Assembly (NCBI RefSeq): GCF_900105335.1
Contig: NZ_LT629770.1
Coordinates: 930,001-994,000, forward strand
Direction: 5' to 3'
Length of the DNA: 64,000 nucleotides
From: Microbacterium paraoxydans
GTDB taxonomy: Bacteria > Actinomycetota > Actinomycetes > Actinomycetales > Microbacteriaceae
Positions 60,603 to 64,000 of the stretch are shown one piece after another. How positions within the stretch are numbered: position 1 is the stretch's first letter; each line of letters begins with the position of its first letter. A model generated the notes under the pieces. It saw only the letters and a list, made by a program, of their open reading frames with translations. It did no database searches and was not told the origin of the DNA. The position numbers and the translations under genes were made by a program.

Positions 60603-60625
60603 CTCCTTCGGGCACGCAGCGAAGG
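60603..60625 (-). promoter_or_regulatory. Leader hairpin next to the rplY Shine-Dalgarno
   Basis: CCTTCG and CGAAGG (60605-60610 and 60620-60625) pair; the stem covers part of the AAGGAG site. The likely -10 (TACCAT on the minus strand, around 60757-60762) implies a leader of about 150 nt. The remaining gap 60597-60820 shows no other gene. Confidence 0.35.
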
Positions 60626-60773
60626 CGCCGCGCGGTGGTCTTGGAATTGTGGACTCGAACGCGGACGCGTGAGGAAAGCCACCGGGCTTGCTTCGCCGCG
60701 TCGATCACGGACGTCCGCGCACGCGCAGAAGCGTCCCTCGCCGAGGTACGACTCCATGGTACCGGATGACCCG

Positions 60774-60779
60774 ATAGGC
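60774..60779 (+). promoter_or_regulatory. -10 box of the 41-residue membrane protein gene
   Basis: TAGGCT lies 42 nt before the ATG at 60821, giving a short leader with GGAG upstream of the start. Confidence 0.45.
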
Positions 60780-60820
60780 TGAGGACACCGGTCCCCTCTG
60801 CAGAAATTCGGAGTACCTCC

Positions 60821-60946
60821 ATGCTCGACGCCGCGTTCCTCTCTCACGTCCTCCTCTGGGTGATCGGCGCCATGTCGCTGTGCGCCGCCGTCGCAACGGG
60901 CGCCGCCCTGTTCTCCCTCGGCCGCTCGGGCTACCGCAAGGACTGA
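60821..60946 (+). CDS. 41-residue single-helix membrane protein
   Basis: A short frame reading MLDAAFLSHVLLWVIGAMSL, then a second hydrophobic stretch and the tail SGYRKD. Residues ~6-35 are one long hydrophobic helix, and the C-terminus is charged. GGAG sits about 7 nt upstream of the ATG, and a TAGGCT -10 precedes it. The stop lies 16 nt inside the end of the convergent gntK. I know no family for it; the promoter, ribosome site and clean hydrophobic pattern support a real small protein. Confidence 0.6.
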   Translation: MLDAAFLSHVLLWVIGAMSLCAAVATGAALFSLGRSGYRKD

Positions 60947-61455
60947 GCGCCCCCTGGCGCTCCCGTCACCGCGGTGAGCGCCTTCCGGATCGCCGCCACC
61001 TCGCGCCTCAGCGGAAGCGCGGCATCGACCCGGAGCCCCGACTCGTCGTCCGTCAGCGGTTCCCACGCGTCGAGCTGAGAATCGAGCAGCGAGGCCGGCA
61101 TGAAGTGGTCGGAGCGACCGCCGACCCGCCGTGCGAGCGTCTCCCGTGCCACGCCGAGCTCGACGAAAACGGCGTCCGGCGCTTCCGCCCTGATGGCATC
61201 CCGGTAGCGCCGCCGCAGCGCGGAGCACGCGACCACGATGTGCGCCTCCGCGGCGAGCGTCCGTCCGACCACCCGCAACCACGGCGTCCGGTCCTCGTCG
61301 TCGAGGGCGATACCCGCCGCCATCTTCTCGACGTTGGTGAGCGGATGCAGGTCGTCCCCGTCCACGAAGCGCGCCCCGAGATCCTCGGCCAGCGCCGCGC
61401 CCACCGTCGACTTCCCGGAGCCGCTGGGCCCCATCACGACGATGCGCATGCTCAT
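60931..61455 (-). CDS. gntK: Gluconokinase
   Basis: A 174-residue P-loop kinase phosphorylating gluconate to 6-phosphogluconate, the substrate of gnd nearby. VMGPSGSGKSTVG is Walker A, DGDDLHPLTNVEKMAAGIALDDEDR the gluconate-site block (read in two parts), and ACSALRRRYRD is typical. The start at 61455 (MSMRIVV) lies 17 nt after the upstream dehydrogenase stop, so the two are one operon. Confidence 0.93.
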   Translation of the reverse strand: MSMRIVVMGPSGSGKSTVGAALAEDLGARFVDGDDLHPLTNVEKMAAGIALDDEDRTPWLRVVGRTLAAEAHIVVACSALRRRYRDAIRAEAPDAVFVELGVARETLARRVGGRSDHFMPASLLDSQLDAWEPLTDDESGLRVDAALPLRREVAAIRKALTAVTGAPGGAQSLR

Positions 61456-61472
61456 GCCCGTCGTCTCCCGGC

Positions 61473-62531
61473 TCAGTAGAACTCGACCGTGTCGACCACT
61501 GCACGCAACTCGCGTCCGTCGAGCAGCCGGGTGGCATTCTCGGCGAATCGCCGCGCGATGCGCTCCTCTTCCTTCGAGCTGAGCGCCGCGGTGTGCGGAC
61601 TGACGAGGACGCGGGGGTGCGCCCACAGCGGGGACTCGGCGGGCAGCGGCTCCTGCTCGAAGACGTCCAGCCCGGCGAAGCCGACGCGGCCGTCGTCGAG
61701 CGCGGCGAGAAGCGCCGTCTCATCGACGACGCTGCCGCGTCCGACGTTGGTGAGGATGACCCCGGGCTTCACCGCATGCAGGACCTCCTCGCCGATGAGA
61801 TGCCTGGTCTGCTCGGTGCCCGGCAGCGTGACGACGATCGCGTCGACCTCGCCCACCGCGCCCACGAGCTCGTCGGGCGCGATGAGACGGTCGACACCCT
61901 CGACCGCACCGCCGGAGCGACTGGTCCCCCACACCCGCGCGCCGAGCGCGTGGAACCGGCGGGCGCACTCCGCGCCGATGCCGCCGAGCCCCACCACCAG
62001 CACGGTCATCTCGTCGACCTGACGCATCTCCCAGCGGTCGGGCCAGACGCGGCGATCCTGATCCGTCCGCAGGCGTGGAAGGTCCTTCGCCCCGGCGAGC
62101 ACCGCGAAGACGGCGAACTCGGCGAGCGTGCCGCCGTGGACGCCCGCGCTGGTGGTGAAGACGATGCGGTCGAGATCCGCCCGGTCGAGCCCCGCGGCCT
62201 TCACGGTGCTCCCGCCGCCGGCCGCCGTGGTCATGACCCACCGCAGCCGCGGGTTCGCGGACACCGTTCGCGCCAGCGCGTCGGGGTCGACGTCGGGGAT
62301 GCCGAAGAGGACGTCGGCCGAGTCGACGAGGTCGTCGAACGCCCGTTGCTGCTCCGGCGTGCGAGTGAAGCCAGGGTCGCCCGACCAGTCTGCAGGGCCG
62401 CGCATAGGAGGCACGAGCGCCGCATCGTGGACGACCTCGAGCCGCGGCTCGAGCTCCTCGATGAGCCCGCACAGCTCCTCCGCCAACGGCACCGCGACGA
62501 CAGCGCGGACCTTCTTCTCGGACTCCGTCAC
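61473..62531 (-). CDS. D-isomer-specific 2-hydroxyacid dehydrogenase
   Basis: A 352-residue NAD(P)-dependent reductase. The Rossmann motif VVGLGGIGAECARRF, the PGTEQTRHL segment, NVGRGSVVDE, and VLVSPHTAA with the catalytic His are in place. Substrate unknown: glyoxylate/hydroxypyruvate or 2-ketogluconate reductase are possible, the latter favoured by coupling to gntK. GGAGGGAG precedes the ATG, and TACGCT on the minus strand (62564-62569) is a likely -10. Confidence 0.88.
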   Translation of the reverse strand: MTESEKKVRAVVAVPLAEELCGLIEELEPRLEVVHDAALVPPMRGPADWSGDPGFTRTPEQQRAFDDLVDSADVLFGIPDVDPDALARTVSANPRLRWVMTTAAGGGSTVKAAGLDRADLDRIVFTTSAGVHGGTLAEFAVFAVLAGAKDLPRLRTDQDRRVWPDRWEMRQVDEMTVLVVGLGGIGAECARRFHALGARVWGTSRSGGAVEGVDRLIAPDELVGAVGEVDAIVVTLPGTEQTRHLIGEEVLHAVKPGVILTNVGRGSVVDETALLAALDDGRVGFAGLDVFEQEPLPAESPLWAHPRVLVSPHTAALSSKEEERIARRFAENATRLLDGRELRAVVDTVEFY

Positions 62532-62652
62532 GACCGACTCCCTCCAGCTCCTGTGCTCCCTTCAGCGTAGAGGTCCCGAGCGTCCCGGCCGCCCGGCACC
62601 GCGGACGATGACAGGGCCGCGTCACGGGTGCGCCTCGATCCGCCCTACAGCG

Positions 62653-62658
62653 ATACGC
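62653..62658 (+). promoter_or_regulatory. -10 box of gnd
   Basis: TACGCT lies 37 nt before the gnd GTG, implying a ~30-nt leader with GAGGAG. Confidence 0.5.
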
Positions 62659-62694
62659 TGAACTCAACCCTTCTTCACGACCGAGGAGCCTTCC

Positions 62695-64000
62695 GTGCCC
62701 GAAGCATCAGCGAACATCGGAGTCGTCGGACTCGCCGTCATGGGGTCGAACCTCGCCCGCAACCTCGCGAGCCGCGAGGGCAACACCGTGGCGATCTTCA
62801 ACCGCAGCTACGAGAAGACGCAGACCCTCCTCGACGAGCATCCCGAGGCGGGCTTCATTCCGGCGAAGACCTACCAGGAGTTCGCCGATTCGCTGCAGAA
62901 GCCGCGTACCGCGATCATCATGGTCAAGGCCGGAGCTCCGACCGACGCCGTGATCGACTCCCTCGTGGAGGTCTTCGAGCCGGGCGACATCATCGTCGAC
63001 GGCGGCAACGCCTACTTCCCGGACACCATCCGCCGCGAGAAGGCCGTCCGCGAGACCGGCATCAACTTCGTCGGCGCCGGCATCTCCGGCGGCGAGGAGG
63101 GGGCCCTCACGGGTCCCTCCATCATGCCGGGCGGCTCCGACGAGTCCTGGGTCACGCTCGGACCCATCCTGAAGTCCATCGCCGCGGTCGCCGAGGGCGA
63201 GCCGTGCGTGACGCACGTCGGCCACGACGGCGCCGGCCACTTCGTCAAGATGGTGCACAACGGCATCGAGTACGCCGACATGCAGCTCATCGCCGAGGCC
63301 TACGACCTCATCCGTCGCGGCACCGGCAAGACGCCCGCGGAGATCGCCGAGATCTTCGCCGAGTGGAACCGCGGCGAGCTGGAGTCGTACCTCATCGAGA
63401 TCACCGCCGAGGTGCTGCGGCAGGTCGACGCGTCCACCGGCAAGCCGCTCGTCGACGTCATCCTGGACCAGGCCGGCGCGAAGGGCACCGGTGCCTGGAC
63501 CGTGCAGACCGCGCTCTCGCTCGGCGTTCCGGTCTCGGGTATCGCCGAGGCGACGTTCGCCCGCTCCCTCTCCTCGCACCCCGAGCAGCGCGCGGTCGCC
63601 GCGGCGCTTCCTGGCCCGGACGAGGAGTTCACGGTCCCGGCCGACGAGGTCGACGCCTTCGTCGAGGACGTCCGCCTGGCGCTCTACGCCTCCAAGATCG
63701 TCGCCTACTCGCAGGGCTTCGACGAGATCCGCGCCGGCGCCGCCGAGTACGGCTGGAACATCGATCTCGGTGCGATCTCCAAGATCTGGCGCGGCGGCTG
63801 CATCATCCGCGCACAGTTCCTGAACCGGATCGCGGACGCCTACGCCGAGACCCCCGACCTGCCGGTGCTGATGACGGCTCCGTACTTCGCCGAGGCGCTC
63901 ACCCGCGGCCAGGCGGCATGGCGCCGCGTGGTGGTCACGGCGGCGCAGTCCGGCATCCCGGCTCCGGCGTTCTCGTCGTCGTTGTCGTACTACGACGGCA
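62695..64000 (+). CDS. gnd: 6-phosphogluconate dehydrogenase (decarboxylating), 3' end outside window
   Basis: Oxidises 6-phosphogluconate to ribulose-5-phosphate, giving NADPH. The first 435 codons are present. GVVGLAVMGSNLARN is the cofactor site, IVDGGNAYF and GAGISGGEEGALTGPSIMPGG the substrate loop, and HFVKMVHNGIEYADMQ includes the catalytic Lys. The usual length is ~470-485, so only the C-terminal tail is missing. GTG start with GAGGAG 7 nt upstream. Confidence 0.96.
   Translation, partial: MPEASANIGVVGLAVMGSNLARNLASREGNTVAIFNRSYEKTQTLLDEHPEAGFIPAKTYQEFADSLQKPRTAIIMVKAGAPTDAVIDSLVEVFEPGDIIVDGGNAYFPDTIRREKAVRETGINFVGAGISGGEEGALTGPSIMPGGSDESWVTLGPILKSIAAVAEGEPCVTHVGHDGAGHFVKMVHNGIEYADMQLIAEAYDLIRRGTGKTPAEIAEIFAEWNRGELESYLIEITAEVLRQVDASTGKPLVDVILDQAGAKGTGAWTVQTALSLGVPVSGIAEATFARSLSSHPEQRAVAAALPGPDEEFTVPADEVDAFVEDVRLALYASKIVAYSQGFDEIRAGAAEYGWNIDLGAISKIWRGGCIIRAQFLNRIADAYAETPDLPVLMTAPYFAEALTRGQAAWRRVVVTAAQSGIPAPAFSSSLSYYDG

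Noticed and set aside
1..64000. Mobile element, prophage, toxin-antitoxin, restriction or other defence island
   Set aside because: I found no transposase, integrase, phage, methyltransferase-restriction pair or toxin-antitoxin genes; base composition and codon use look uniform and the gene content is core metabolism.

Overview
The window is ordinary-looking chromosomal DNA of a high-GC actinobacterium, most likely Microbacterium or a close relative in Microbacteriaceae (inferred from roughly 70% GC, strong GC3 bias, many GTG starts, gene content and gene order). There is no insertion sequence, prophage, integrase, CRISPR array or rRNA. It holds about 65 protein genes, one tRNA-Leu and no gap above 300 bp. 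Most operons are joined by ATGA/GTGA overlaps.

Layout. 0-2.1 kb: end of a Tad pilus locus (tadA, tadB, start of a tadC-like gene). 2.2-4.9 kb: a lipoprotein, then an overlapping trio (GT2 glycosyltransferase, endonuclease/exonuclease/phosphatase-fold enzyme, DUF2238 membrane protein). 4.96 kb: tRNA-Leu(UAG). 5.1-8.7 kb: DedA protein and a divergent Ku / LigD end-joining pair. 8.8-13.7 kb: zinc-type CDF exporter, murI-rph-rdgB, pncB, DUF3039 protein. 13.7-17.1 kb: ABC-2 exporter whose ATPase carries a ~370-residue histone-H1-like plus acidic N-terminal extension. 17.35-19.1 kb: sugar/choline-type nucleotidyltransferase and a glycine-rich protein. 19.2-30.3 kb: acyl-CoA carboxylase (accD, accE, accA3), a response regulator / histidine kinase / degenerate kinase-like operon, a TrmA-type methyltransferase, maf, lpdA. 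29.5-32.3 kb: punA, a phosphohexomutase and an HPr paralogue. 32.3-39.8 kb: mannitol PTS with its own EI and HPr and a divergent MtlR. 40-49.8 kb: nucleoside salvage (PfkB kinase, add, deoA, cdd) with a BMP-type nucleoside ABC importer. 49.9-54.7 kb: manC and sdhCDAB. 54.8-60.6 kb: YihY-like protein, xthA, DUF4166 protein, trpS, DUF4190 protein, pth, rplY. 60.8-64 kb: a 41-residue membrane protein, gntK, a 2-hydroxyacid dehydrogenase, and gnd cut by the window end.

How it fits together. The middle 35 kb is a conserved actinobacterial synteny block (accD-accE-maf-accA3-lpdA-punA-pmm-add-deoA-cdd-sdhCDAB, then YihY/trpS). Imported nucleosides would be split by punA/deoA and deaminated by add/cdd; the mutase would pass ribose-1-phosphate into the pentose pathway, where gntK and gnd also act. 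The mannitol PTS sits between the two salvage arms.

The strongest genome-scale signal is regulatory: 20 genes have a TANNNT hexamer ending exactly 6 or 7 nt before the start codon, the signature of leaderless mRNAs. Other points of interest are two intergenic nested double inverted repeats with an 18-19 bp period, the H1-like ABC ATPase, the pseudo-kinase partner, overlapping divergent -10 boxes at 25.4 kb, and a possible Zur site upstream of the CDF exporter.
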